Below, one piece after another: positions 10,801 to 17,297 of a DNA stretch of 64,000 bases; position 1 is the stretch's first letter, and each line of letters begins with the position of its first letter. Under the pieces are notes generated by a model. That model made no database searches. It was not told the origin of the DNA and saw only the letters and a list, made by a program, of their open reading frames with translations. The position numbers and the translations under genes were made by a program. The stretch is from the NCBI RefSeq assembly GCF_000016065.1, contig NC_009092.1, positions 2,604,001 to 2,668,000 on the forward strand, in the 5' to 3' direction. Source of the stretch: Shewanella loihica PV-4. Lineage in GTDB: Bacteria > Pseudomonadota > Gammaproteobacteria > Enterobacterales > Shewanellaceae.

Positions 10801-11186
10801 TGCACCTCATCGATAAGATACACCTTGAAGCGGCCGCGCGTGGGGCGATACTGAACGTTGTCCAGCAACTCGCGGGTATCGTCAACCTTGGTGCGCGACG
10901 CGGCATCCACCTCGATAAGATCGACAAATCGCCCCTGGGCGATCTCGACACAGCTGGCACACTGGCCACAGGGCGTGGCCGTTACCCCTTGCTCACAGTT
11001 CAGTCCCTTGGCAAATAGCCTAGCCAGACTCGTCTTACCTACCCCTCGGGTACCGGTAAACAGATAGGCATGATGTAGACGGTTTTGCGATAAGGCATTG
11101 GTTAGGGCATGCAGCACATGTGACTGACCGACAACTTGCTCAAATGTTGCAGGGCGCCATTTTCTGGCTAACACCTGATATGACAT
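7845..11186 (-). CDS. dnaX: DNA polymerase III subunits tau/gamma
   Basis: Clamp-loader ATPase. Start chosen at ATG 11186 (MSYQVLARKWRPATFEQVVG) behind GGGGAG; a TTG four codons earlier is less likely. Walker A GTRGVGKTS (about 45-53), zinc module of four cysteines (CEQG...PCGQCASC), Walker B LIDEVHML and sensor ATTDPQRLPVTVLSRC fill domains I-III to about residue 365. Then comes an unusually long acidic Ser/Glu/Asp/Ala-rich linker (about 370-1000), and a C-terminal tau domain from MSALEIGGRVRQLAV. At 1113 residues it is far longer than E. coli tau (643). A full -1 frameshift signal lies at codons 719-721 and would give a gamma-like product of about 726 residues. Confidence 0.95.
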   Translation of the reverse strand: MSYQVLARKWRPATFEQVVGQSHVLHALTNALSQNRLHHAYLFTGTRGVGKTSLARLFAKGLNCEQGVTATPCGQCASCVEIAQGRFVDLIEVDAASRTKVDDTRELLDNVQYRPTRGRFKVYLIDEVHMLSRSSFNALLKTLEEPPEHVKFLLATTDPQRLPVTVLSRCLQFNLKSLTLDEICVQLGHILAQEQVGYDDGAVKLLAKAANGSMRDALSLTDQAIAFGAGQVRLTQVQTMLGTIDEHHVIVLLKALCDGDVDLLMKVTGDVLSFGADPHEVLRSLLELLHQITLTQFAPSAAQLSQYAEQIKAFAKQLRPEQVQLYYQLLLNGRQDLPHAPDPKSGLEMALLRAIAFVPEAPVQRWMGEAGSEILLPDTPLPELGKGEDVAPTSARPDGTVKPVKPAESVLNSQAEAEVEDKAEVEEKAKVEASNEASVAMLSDAQASTAEQTNKLSDTDGPFEANLVAVDLVEADSTEKDALEEDEGALDLFAEQQLILSQAQSKGHSPELSAELSTNHSPEPSPEPESSPEPSPQETSSANKSPVSEASAESKVDASTSAATAQGGEAALSTEPKMPAESVEQTASIAEQASSSADESGSFYDDLYFSSDDDESGDPSDYEAYLAYQQGQDSQASGDISSSAATRPVDNSAQVSSAPVNENAPLGGLTPDTGLASEDTTPNLLEDDLLDAVLNARQSLLSDLEEDAAKEDAAKESASKKPLVGAKKPGANQAQASSEQQAGEENKSGAEPYVPPKRPEQAALSVETAPSGEATSQSFGETAQNAQDNALIVEAVSNTAVTNEAGKTEHGTKAPETQHNYSAQQPNAYLNDEDRPPWVSPEPSLQAVTAPSDEVPNLAGQVDTQSESHARADAAAQIEQGLDELSLEDQSLDDQSLDDQSLDDQSSEDLNSDDQGSNESGAFGNHPVQSPAAQEVSAPSAVTEPVSQTTQVAFVADEITGHDTDLKWYRLMSALEIGGRVRQLAVNAVCKAFSEPLPLVLKPNQKHLAAPGAISQLEDALSKALGGSCQVAFSVGVEPERETPLEIRQRFHRELLEQAHQGLLQDENIQWLTQVMQAEMEPDSLSYLPELLGKRGQTIALIDKSNFVATEES
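8445..8550 (-). repeat. 15-bp tandem repeat in the dnaX linker
   Basis: Several head-to-tail copies of a 15-bp unit encode pentads such as LDDQS (SLEDQ-SLDDQ-SLDDQ-SLDDQ-SSEDL). Three central copies are identical in DNA and the outer copies are diverged. It lies in the tau-only part of the disordered linker and keeps the reading frame. Confidence 0.9.
9007..9044 (-). promoter_or_regulatory. Programmed -1 ribosomal frameshift signal in dnaX
   Basis: On the minus strand: Shine-Dalgarno-like AAGGAG (9044-9039), 8 bases, then the slippery heptamer A-AAA-AAG (9030-9024) in phase TCA-AAA-AAG. After slippage the frame reads GCC CCT AGT CGG CGC TAA, stopping at 9009-9007. A stem AGCCCC...GGGGCT with an internal GGC/GCC pair starts at the end of the heptamer. 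The same three elements make the gamma subunit in E. coli. Confidence 0.88.
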
Positions 11187-11510
11187 GGAACTCCCCAAGG
11201 TTGGTAACTAGTACGAAGCACACTTCATTAATCAGCAAACAATAACATGCCAAGGTCCATCTCGCTAGCAAGCTAAGCGCTTAGCGCGCCTTAATTTATC
11301 TTTGTTAAGCCAGCTTGCTTCATGTTTAACCTATCACCCGCTTTGCCCGCCCAGATGAGGCCTAATGCTAAGCCATCATGAGCCACTCTTTAGCCAGTCT
11401 TTAGCGAGTTGACAAGGCAATGTTAGCCATCGCCCTCACCCATCAGCCGCATGGGACAGACAGCAGGCTCACATATCTCATCGCCTAACATCACAGATGC
11501 CCAGATAGCA

Positions 11511-11535
11511 AAATGCCGCGGCATAGCCACGGCAC
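11511..11535 (-). terminator. Terminator after apt
   Basis: On the minus strand TGCCGTGGC-TA-TGCCGCGGCA, a strong stem with one mismatch, is followed by TTTT. It lies 36 bases after the apt stop. The rest of 11187-11570 shows no open frame or other signal. Confidence 0.8.
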
Positions 11536-11570
11536 TTATATAATCGACATGAGCGATCAATTAGACGGAA

Positions 11571-12116
11571 TTACTCGCCTTCAAACTCACACAGGGTCAT
11601 CAGAGAAAGACCCATCTCGGCTAGACGATGCTCGCCGCCAAGCTCTGGCAGAGAGATCACAAATGCCGCATGCTCAACCTCGCCGCCCAACTGACGGATA
11701 AGCTTTACTGTCGCTTCGATAGTGCCGCCTGTAGCCAGCAGATCGTCGACAACTAATACCTTGTCGCCCGGCTTAATGGCATCCGTGTGGATCTCCAGCA
11801 TGTCATGGCCATATTCCAGCTCATAACTCTCAGAAATGGTTTCGCGGGGCAGTTTACCCGGCTTACGCACAGGCACGAAACCTACGCCCAACTCTAACGC
11901 CAGCGGCGCGCCGAAAAGGAAGCCACGCGCCTCTGTGCCCACCACTTTGGTCACGCCAAGATCTTTATAGCGCTCAACAAACAGGGCAATCGTCGCCTGA
12001 TAGGCCGCTGGGTCTTCCATTAAACTGGTTACATCGCGAAACATGATCCCTGGTTTCGGATAATCTGGAATTGTCTTAATGCTCTGCTTGATCAAGGCTA
12101 ACTTGTCTGTATTCAT
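11571..12116 (-). CDS. apt: Adenine phosphoribosyltransferase
   Basis: Converts adenine + PRPP to AMP in purine salvage. From ATG at 12116 the product is 181 residues (E. coli 183) and begins [24 protein letters not shown], aligning with the family start. The PRPP-binding loop [13 protein letters not shown] lies near residue 125 and the [14 protein letters not shown] motif near 60. An in-frame ATG three codons upstream and a longer extension are possible, but neither start has a strong ribosome-binding site. Upstream of dnaX on the same strand, with its own terminator. Confidence 0.93.
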   Translation of the reverse strand: MNTDKLALIKQSIKTIPDYPKPGIMFRDVTSLMEDPAAYQATIALFVERYKDLGVTKVVGTEARGFLFGAPLALELGVGFVPVRKPGKLPRETISESYELEYGHDMLEIHTDAIKPGDKVLVVDDLLATGGTIEATVKLIRQLGGEVEHAAFVISLPELGGEHRLAEMGLSLMTLCEFEGE

Positions 12117-12284
12117 TACTACCATCTTTTTCGTTTGAGCCCTTAAAAAGGACAAACTGGCCATAGGGCCAGTTTTGACTAGAATTTTCGGCTAAAGCTT
12201 AAGCTCCTTTGATATGGGTTGCAACAGCGAATGTCACAAAGCTTAACCAAACTCACCGCCAAGGTTCACAACCTAAGTTCACAA

Positions 12285-12653
12285 TCAGTCGTCTAATTCG
12301 GGAATTTGCCTGAGATAAAGCAGCAAGCCTGTTAACATGGCCAGTAGCATCAACTTCACCCAAAGCAGCGGCACCAAGATGATACTCACGCTAAAACTTA
12401 AACAGGTGGCGATATAGGCCTTGCGCTTCAAGCCACGGCGAATGGCGCGCTCGCTATGCCAGTTCTGCAGCGCATCGGCAAACCAAGGGTGGGTCATCAG
12501 CCAGTCATGCAGGCGCGAACTCGAGCGGGCAAAACAAAAGGCCGCCAGCAAGATAAAAGGCACGGTCGGCAGTAGCGGAAGGGCAATGCCAAGCAGGCCG
12601 AGAAACAGACTGCTAAGGCCTAGGAGTAGATAGAAGCCCCGCTTGATAACCAT
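12285..12653 (-). CDS. ybaN: YbaN-like inner-membrane protein (DUF454)
   Basis: A 122-residue membrane protein of unknown function. Start at ATG 12653, preceded by GAGGAA (MVIKRGFYLLLG); the frame extends 8 codons further without a better signal. Two hydrophobic regions are visible: residues about 7-40, containing the conserved PLLPTVPFILLAAFCFARSS block of DUF454, and about 85-115. The cytoplasmic loop has HSERAIRRGLKRKAY. ybaN also neighbours apt and dnaX in E. coli, so the position fits. Confidence 0.9.
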   Translation of the reverse strand: MVIKRGFYLLLGLSSLFLGLLGIALPLLPTVPFILLAAFCFARSSSRLHDWLMTHPWFADALQNWHSERAIRRGLKRKAYIATCLSFSVSIILVPLLWVKLMLLAMLTGLLLYLRQIPELDD

Positions 12654-12747
12654 GAATTCCTCGCATAAAAAAACCACTCAAGAATGAGTGGTTAGTATAC
12701 CCGACTTAGCCCGCTAAGCTAGTTGCTTAACCGCTTAAGGCTAATGC

Positions 12748-12870
12748 TTAAGAGATCAGGTTTAGGTGTTTCAACCATGACAGGGTAGCTGGCAGCGTAG
12801 GCAACATCATTACCAGCAAGAAACCAAGAAAATAAACAAAATTAAACGGGTCTTTAAACGGCTGACTCAT
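12748..12870 (-). CDS. 40-residue hydrophobic peptide
   Basis: Short frame starting at ATG 12868-12870 with GAGGAA 4 bases upstream; an ATG five codons earlier is also in frame. The product starts MSQPFKDPFNFVYFLGFLL and ends LSWLKHLNLIS, with one transmembrane span at about residues 11-31. No family recognised. A consensus Fnr/EtrA box lies 31 bases upstream of the start codon, suggesting oxygen-responsive expression. It lies between ybaN and hvfC on the same strand. Good ribosome-binding site, plausible membrane topology and a placed regulator site support a real gene; comparative evidence is lacking. Confidence 0.6.
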   Translation of the reverse strand: MSQPFKDPFNFVYFLGFLLVMMLPTLPATLSWLKHLNLIS

Positions 12871-12900
12871 ACTTTCCTCACTCATGATTGACAACTTTTA

Positions 12901-12914
12901 TTGATCTAGATCAA
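12901..12914 (-). promoter_or_regulatory. Fnr/EtrA-type binding site
   Basis: TTGAT-CTAG-ATCAA, a perfect match to the Fnr consensus TTGAT-N4-ATCAA and fully palindromic. It lies 31 bases upstream of the small membrane peptide and 59 bases past the end of hvfC, so it most likely controls the peptide and perhaps ybaN. At that distance it could overlap the core promoter; activation or repression cannot be told. Confidence 0.75.
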
Positions 12915-12972
12915 TTTTTGCCGCCATTATAGTGACAAGCCAGCACGATAGAAAGGCCTAATTGGACAAATT

Positions 12973-13716
12973 TTATCTCGCGGCGACCACTATGCCCCGC
13001 TGAGCCATATCCAGCAGCAACTGCCGACAACCCTCTACTATCTGAGGCCTCGGCATCTGCTGATAAAGGGCTGCAATCCAGTCACATAGCGCAGCAAACT
13101 CCACACCATCTTGCTGCTCGATATAGGCCAGCACCTGTGCCGTAAGCGGATTAAGCTGCAAGAAACAGACTTCATCGTCAGCATCCCGGTAGATACAGAA
13201 AAAGTTTGGCTGCTCGCTAGGCGCCTCGGGGCGATAGTCGGGGCTAATGCGCTGCACCTCAAAATGGTATTGGGCCACCCTGGCGGCCAAGCTTAACCCC
13301 AGGGGCTGGGTTTCCAGGCTTTGCTCGTCAATACTTTGCGATTGTCTGTCATCGGGCGCCGTAGCCACCACCAGCTCCAACCATTCGTAGTGAGCCAGCT
13401 CTAGCATGAAGGCGGGATCTTGCTCGCTCAGCTGATACTCGTTTTGCAAGAACAGCAAAAACTCCTGGGCGATTTCGATAAAGATCGGCGTCTGACAATC
13501 ATGGGTCACAAAAAACTGCTGCACCAGCGCCTGCCAGTCATCTTCTTCATACAAGGAGCAGAGCACGGGAAAACCACTGGCGACAAACCCCTTCACATTA
13601 TTAAAAAACAATTCGCGATAGATCCCCATACGCCTTTCGTCCGTCCCCTGAGGCAGGGGCGATGAAGGGTCTTTGATGTAATCGATAAACGACTGCTGGA
13701 CTTGGGTAAAACTCAT
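12973..13716 (-). CDS. hvfC: HvfC-type partner protein (DUF2063)
   Basis: 247-residue protein of the DUF2063 family, the partner that presents the precursor to the DUF692 iron enzyme in HvfBC, BufBC and MbnBC-type systems. The N-terminal helical domain (MSFTQVQQSFIDYI, YRELFFNNVKGFVASGFPVL) is the annotated DUF2063 part; the C-terminal half, with YHFEVQRISPDY and DDEVCFLQLNPLTAQVLAYI, resembles a winged-helix/RRE-like fold. The ATG directly follows the hvfB stop codon (no intervening base), showing tight coupling. No DoxX-like HvfD gene follows. Confidence 0.85.
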   Translation of the reverse strand: MSFTQVQQSFIDYIKDPSSPLPQGTDERRMGIYRELFFNNVKGFVASGFPVLCSLYEEDDWQALVQQFFVTHDCQTPIFIEIAQEFLLFLQNEYQLSEQDPAFMLELAHYEWLELVVATAPDDRQSQSIDEQSLETQPLGLSLAARVAQYHFEVQRISPDYRPEAPSEQPNFFCIYRDADDEVCFLQLNPLTAQVLAYIEQQDGVEFAALCDWIAALYQQMPRPQIVEGCRQLLLDMAQRGIVVAAR

Positions 13717-14550
13717 CTAGGCGCTCCGATGGCTGGGCTGTAATGCCTTGGTCTGATAGCCATGTATCTTGTTGATCTCTTTGAGCAACTCATGGGTGGC
13801 AGGAATATTAAAGTCACGCTCGAGCAAGGTTGGAAACACACCATGGGTCTGATAACAGATCGCTAACAAACGCCAGACGGGGTCGATCACCTCGCTGCCA
13901 TGGGTATCGACCTTAAGATCTTCCGCCTCATCGTAATGACCGGCAATATGCAGGTAGGCGATACGCTCGCTGGGCATGGCCCTTAAGAAGGCTTCGGCGT
14001 CATATTGATGATTGATCGAGTTAACATAGATGTTGTTCACATCCAGCAGCAGGCGACAATCTGCCTCTTCAAGCACGGCGCTGACAAACTCACACTCGCT
14101 CATCTCGCTCGCGGGCGAGGCGTAAAAGGATACGTTTTCCAGAATAAAGGGACGCTCTAAGATATCCTGTACCTGCTCAATACGCCTTGCCACGTGGCGC
14201 ACCGCCTCATCAGTAAAGGGGATTGGCATCAAGTCATACAGATGGCCCTTGCCCGAACAGTAACTTAAGTGCTCCGAATAGATCTCTATGTCGTGATGGT
14301 CTAGAAAGGTTTTAATCTGCTTAACGAAACGCGTATCTAGGGGCTCTGGGCCACCGATAGAGAGCGACAGTCCGTGGCAGAAAAACTTGTGCTTCTCGGT
14401 TAACTGCCTAAATTGACGGCCAAACTTACCACCAAGTGTCATCCAGTTCTCGGGCGCCACCTCGAAAAAATCGATGGCACCGGGGACAGACTGGCAAAAC
14501 TCATCTAGCATCTCGCGGCGCAGGCCGAGCCCCACCTTAGCTTGTGTCAT
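13717..14550 (-). CDS. hvfB: HvfB-type multinuclear iron oxygenase (DUF692)
   Basis: DUF692 TIM-barrel enzyme of the MNIO family. In Haemophilus the homologue HvfB converts cysteines of EGKCG motifs into copper-binding oxazolone/thioamide groups. Start set at ATG 14550 (MTQAKVGLGLRREML), 5 bases after GGAG; the adjacent ATG is possible. Candidate metal ligands typical of the family are present: HGLSLSIGG, SEHLSY, ENVSFY, LDVNNIYVN, LHIAGHYD and DTHGSEV, then LLERDFNIP. 277 residues. It lies between precursor hvfA and partner hvfC. Confidence 0.9.
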   Translation of the reverse strand: MTQAKVGLGLRREMLDEFCQSVPGAIDFFEVAPENWMTLGGKFGRQFRQLTEKHKFFCHGLSLSIGGPEPLDTRFVKQIKTFLDHHDIEIYSEHLSYCSGKGHLYDLMPIPFTDEAVRHVARRIEQVQDILERPFILENVSFYASPASEMSECEFVSAVLEEADCRLLLDVNNIYVNSINHQYDAEAFLRAMPSERIAYLHIAGHYDEAEDLKVDTHGSEVIDPVWRLLAICYQTHGVFPTLLERDFNIPATHELLKEINKIHGYQTKALQPSHRSA

Positions 14551-14602
14551 CATCACTCCACCTCTAGTGAACAAATTGACGCATTTACCTTATGTAAAAA
14601 GA

Positions 14603-14628
14603 ATTAGGCCAGTATTCACTGGCCTAAT
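14603..14628 (-). terminator. Intra-operon hairpin between hvfA and hvfB
   Basis: Perfect inverted repeat ATTAGGCCAGT-GAAT-ACTGGCCTAAT on the minus strand, followed by TCTTTTT, 27 bases after the hvfA stop. It looks like a partial intrinsic terminator that would let the abundant precursor be made in excess of the enzymes, or protect the hvfA mRNA 3' end. Confidence 0.75.
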
Positions 14629-14655
14629 CGACATGGGCAATTGCCTTAAGGCCTA

Positions 14656-15096
14656 TTACTTATGGCCGCCACACTTGCCTTCTTTGCCCTTCTTCATATC
14701 TTCGCCGCACTTGCCCTCTTTGGCCTTCATGTTCTCGCCACACTTACCTTCTTTGGCTTTCATGTTTTCGCCGCACTTACCCTCTTTATGGGCCTTCATC
14801 TGGGCGCCGCATTTACCTTCGCCACACTTACCTTCTTTGGCGCCTTTCTTCATGCCTTCGCCACATTTACCCTCTTTGGCTTTCATGTTCTCGCCGCACT
14901 TACCTTCTTTGGCGCCTTTCTTCATGTTCTCGCCGCACTTGCCTTCGCCACACTTACCTTCGCCATCGGCGATCTGGTAACCAGCTTGCATTTCACTGTA
15001 ACCAAACGGATTAGCTTGAGCCTGCGCCGCAAACGCGCTACCAACAAACACAGTGCCTAACGCTACAGCAACAGCAGTATTCTTAACTAATTTCAT
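14656..15096 (-). CDS. hvfA: HvfA-type RiPP precursor with ten EGKCG motifs
   Basis: 146-residue exported precursor. A Sec signal peptide covers about residues 1-28 (hydrophobic core AVAVALGTVFVGSAFA, cleavage near AQA). The rest is Lys/Gly/Glu/Cys-rich and holds ten EGKCG motifs, spaced by ENMKAK, ENMKKGAK, AQMKAHK and similar, ending GGHK. All ten cysteines lie in these motifs. In characterised HvfA the EGKCG cysteine is modified by HvfBC to bind copper. Start ATG 15096 with GGAAGAG upstream. The DNA is strongly repetitive, so motif number may vary between strains. An opposite-strand frame here is an artefact of the repeats. Confidence 0.9.
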   Translation of the reverse strand: MKLVKNTAVAVALGTVFVGSAFAAQAQANPFGYSEMQAGYQIADGEGKCGEGKCGENMKKGAKEGKCGENMKAKEGKCGEGMKKGAKEGKCGEGKCGAQMKAHKEGKCGENMKAKEGKCGENMKAKEGKCGEDMKKGKEGKCGGHK

Positions 15097-15537
15097 AATC
15101 TCTTCCTTTGTTGATCTCTTATATGCAATGGTTTGCCAACATCAGTGCGTTGCTGGCTCGGATAATATGACCCGGCCCCCTAGATTTTTATTTCAAAAAA
15201 CTTATCAGGCATCACATTTATGACCCAAATTATGTGTTAGTGCAAGCATCTAAACAGCAGTAATCGATTGATCTCAAGTCTTTATTGACTAGAAATCGAT
15301 AAGCCAGTCATAGACAACAAAAGATACTCGCATCTGACTCATAAGTTTGGCTGGGCAGAGCCGTTATCCCCACACCTTCCCGCACGCACACAGGCTTTGT
15401 ATCTGCCAGGCGCTTGACGTAGAATAAGCGCCCTTTTACCCTGCCTGGCAATGCAGTACTCAAGCAGTACGTACACCATGGCCGACAGGTTCACCTTTTT
15501 AGGCTCTGCGCCTTGAATTAATGAGAAAACGAGAATC
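15097..15537. other. Divergent intergenic region between hvfA and dusC
   Basis: 441 bases without a convincing gene; a 69-residue minus-strand frame here has no family features. It must hold the hvfA and dusC promoters. On the minus strand TTGCAC, 17 bases, CATAAA (about 15230-15200) is a tentative sigma-70 promoter for hvfA. No clear ECF-type or metal-regulator site was recognised. Confidence 0.4.
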
Positions 15538-16467
15538 ATGCGTGTCATCTTAGCCCCGATGGAAGGCGTTGCCGACGCCCCGATGCGAGCCCTGCTAACC
15601 AGCGTTGGTGGCTATGACATGGTGATCAGCGAATTTATTCGTGTCGTCGATCAATTACTGCCGGAAAAAGTCTTCTACCGACTCTGCGCCGAGCTTAAGT
15701 ACCAATGCAGAACCGCCTCGGGCACTCCGGTGCGCCTGCAATTGCTGGGGCAGGAGCCTAACTGGATGGCCGAGAATGCCATTCGCGCCGTCGAGCTCGG
15801 TTCTCGCGGCGTCGACCTTAACTATGGCTGCCCTGCCCCTATGGTTAATCGCAGCAAGGGCGGCGCGGCGCTGTTAAAAGAGCCCGAAACCATCTACCGG
15901 GTAACCCAGGCCGTGAGGCAGGCGGTGCCCAAGGACAAGCCAGTGTCGGCCAAGATCCGCCTGGGGTGGGATGACAAGAGCCGCTGCACAGAAATCGCCC
16001 AGGCTATCGAGGCGGCCGGCGCCACCGAACTGACGGTGCACGCCCGCACCAAAGAGGAAGCCTACCGACCGCCGGCGCACTGGGAATATATCGCGCAGAT
16101 AAAATCTGTCACTCGCCTGCCCATCATCGCCAACGGCGAGATCTGGGGCAGAGAAGATTACCTCAAATGCCGCGAGGCCAGCGGCTGTGATGATGTCATG
16201 CTCGGCCGCGGTGCCCTGACCATCCCCAACCTGGCCCACGTAGTAAAAGGCGAGCAGACGCCCATGCCCTGGCCCGAGGTGCTGGCGCTGCTGCTGCAAT
16301 ATTCAGAATTTGAGATAGTCAGCGAGAAAGAGAAGTACTATCCGGCGCGCATCAAACAGTGGCTGAGGTTTATCGCCCGCCACTATGAGGAGGGCGAAGC
16401 CCTGTTCCGCCAGGTACGCGTACTGAAAGATACCCAGAGCATCTTGTCCCTGCTACGCAGTTGCTAG
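15538..16467 (+). CDS. dusC: tRNA-dihydrouridine(16) synthase DusC
   Basis: FMN-dependent reductase that makes dihydrouridine in tRNA. 309 residues starting MRVILAPMEGVADAPMRALL, the phosphate/FMN-binding start of the Dus TIM barrel. The catalytic cysteine is in DLNYGCPAPMVNRSKGGAALL near residue 98, HARTKEEAY near 170 and the FMN-binding ANGEIW and MLGRGAL near 200-225. LRCAL-type C-terminal helical domain follows. The short-spaced N-terminus and sequence style favour DusC over DusA/DusB. Monocistronic, divergent from hvfA. Confidence 0.92.
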   Translation: MRVILAPMEGVADAPMRALLTSVGGYDMVISEFIRVVDQLLPEKVFYRLCAELKYQCRTASGTPVRLQLLGQEPNWMAENAIRAVELGSRGVDLNYGCPAPMVNRSKGGAALLKEPETIYRVTQAVRQAVPKDKPVSAKIRLGWDDKSRCTEIAQAIEAAGATELTVHARTKEEAYRPPAHWEYIAQIKSVTRLPIIANGEIWGREDYLKCREASGCDDVMLGRGALTIPNLAHVVKGEQTPMPWPEVLALLLQYSEFEIVSEKEKYYPARIKQWLRFIARHYEEGEALFRQVRVLKDTQSILSLLRSC

Positions 16468-16719
16468 CAAGATACTTGTGCCTGACGGTAGCATCTGTAG
16501 GCTCTATGATGCTTCAGGGCATCAGGCACTGCTAACCTTCAAGCCTTCCCTATCTCAAGGCGCGACAAATAGCCAGTCTGGTCGCGCCTTAACTGGTCTG
16601 ATCTTCACATCCCTCAACGCGATTCACCATAAAAGTCACCGACTTTTGATCTTAGTCATAGCCAATACGCCCAAGCGGTTTAGACTGATTATCTAAGAAT
16701 ATCAACTAGGCAATGATTT

Positions 16720-17076
16720 GTGAGCAGATCCCATATCAGACATGAACTGTCGGTGCTTGAAGCGAATCTCAGGAAAGAGTTAGGTACCCTGCTGGCATTA
16801 CATCAAATAACACTCGATACCCAGCAACTCTCGCTGACCTCCCTCATCGACGAGATGACCGCGGCCAAACTGGCCGACGAGCCCTTATTTATCAAACTGA
16901 CCCAACTCGATGCGGCGCTGTGCCAGCTGGATCTGGGTCTCTACGGCTTGTGCTCAGACTGTGAGGCCGATATCGAAGCCGAGCGGCTCAACGCCAATCC
17001 GCTCGAGCAGCGCTGCACCCAATGCGCCGCCGATTACGCCCACGAACACAGGCACGAGCTCAGGCTCACACACTAA
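16720..17076 (+). CDS. DksA/TraR-type C4 zinc-finger protein
   Basis: 118-residue protein starting at GTG 16720. The N-terminal part is a probable coiled coil (VLEANLRKELGTLLALHQ...), and the C-terminus carries a four-cysteine finger, CSDCEADI...RCTQC, typical of the DksA/TraR family. Such proteins enter the RNA polymerase secondary channel; without the acidic tip motif checked by alignment, activity on polymerase is not certain. It stands alone between dusC and the TonB receptor. Confidence 0.8.
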   Translation: MSRSHIRHELSVLEANLRKELGTLLALHQITLDTQQLSLTSLIDEMTAAKLADEPLFIKLTQLDAALCQLDLGLYGLCSDCEADIEAERLNANPLEQRCTQCAADYAHEHRHELRLTH

Positions 17077-17235
17077 GCACACATCCCTAAGCGGGCTGCT
17101 TGCTAATCGAGCAGTTCGCTCAATCGCGCCAATTGAATTAGTGAGCTTGTCGCGTCAGCCGAATTAATCACGCCAGTCACGATAGCCGCGCCAGTCGACA
17201 ACTAATTTAAAAGACAGTCCACTTAATAACCCCCA

Positions 17236-17266
17236 TAAAAAAGCCTCCTGAATCAGGAGGCTTTTA
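17236..17266. terminator. Bidirectional terminator
   Basis: A-run, GCCTCCTGA-AT-CAGGAGGC, T-run. It lies between the converging dksA-like gene and the TonB receptor gene and can serve both. Confidence 0.88.
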
Positions 17267-17297
17267 TCGTTAAGTCACAGGGAGGGTGAATAACGAT

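Noticed and set aside
14474..15060. Two long plus-strand frames opposite hvfA (repetitive, hydrophobic or His/Pro/Ser-rich)
   Set aside because: They are the complement of the EGKCG repeats; HvfA has a signal peptide, family motifs and operon context, while these have none.
15339..15548. Minus-strand frame upstream of dusC
   Set aside because: Lies in a divergent promoter region, overlaps the dusC start and has no recognisable features.
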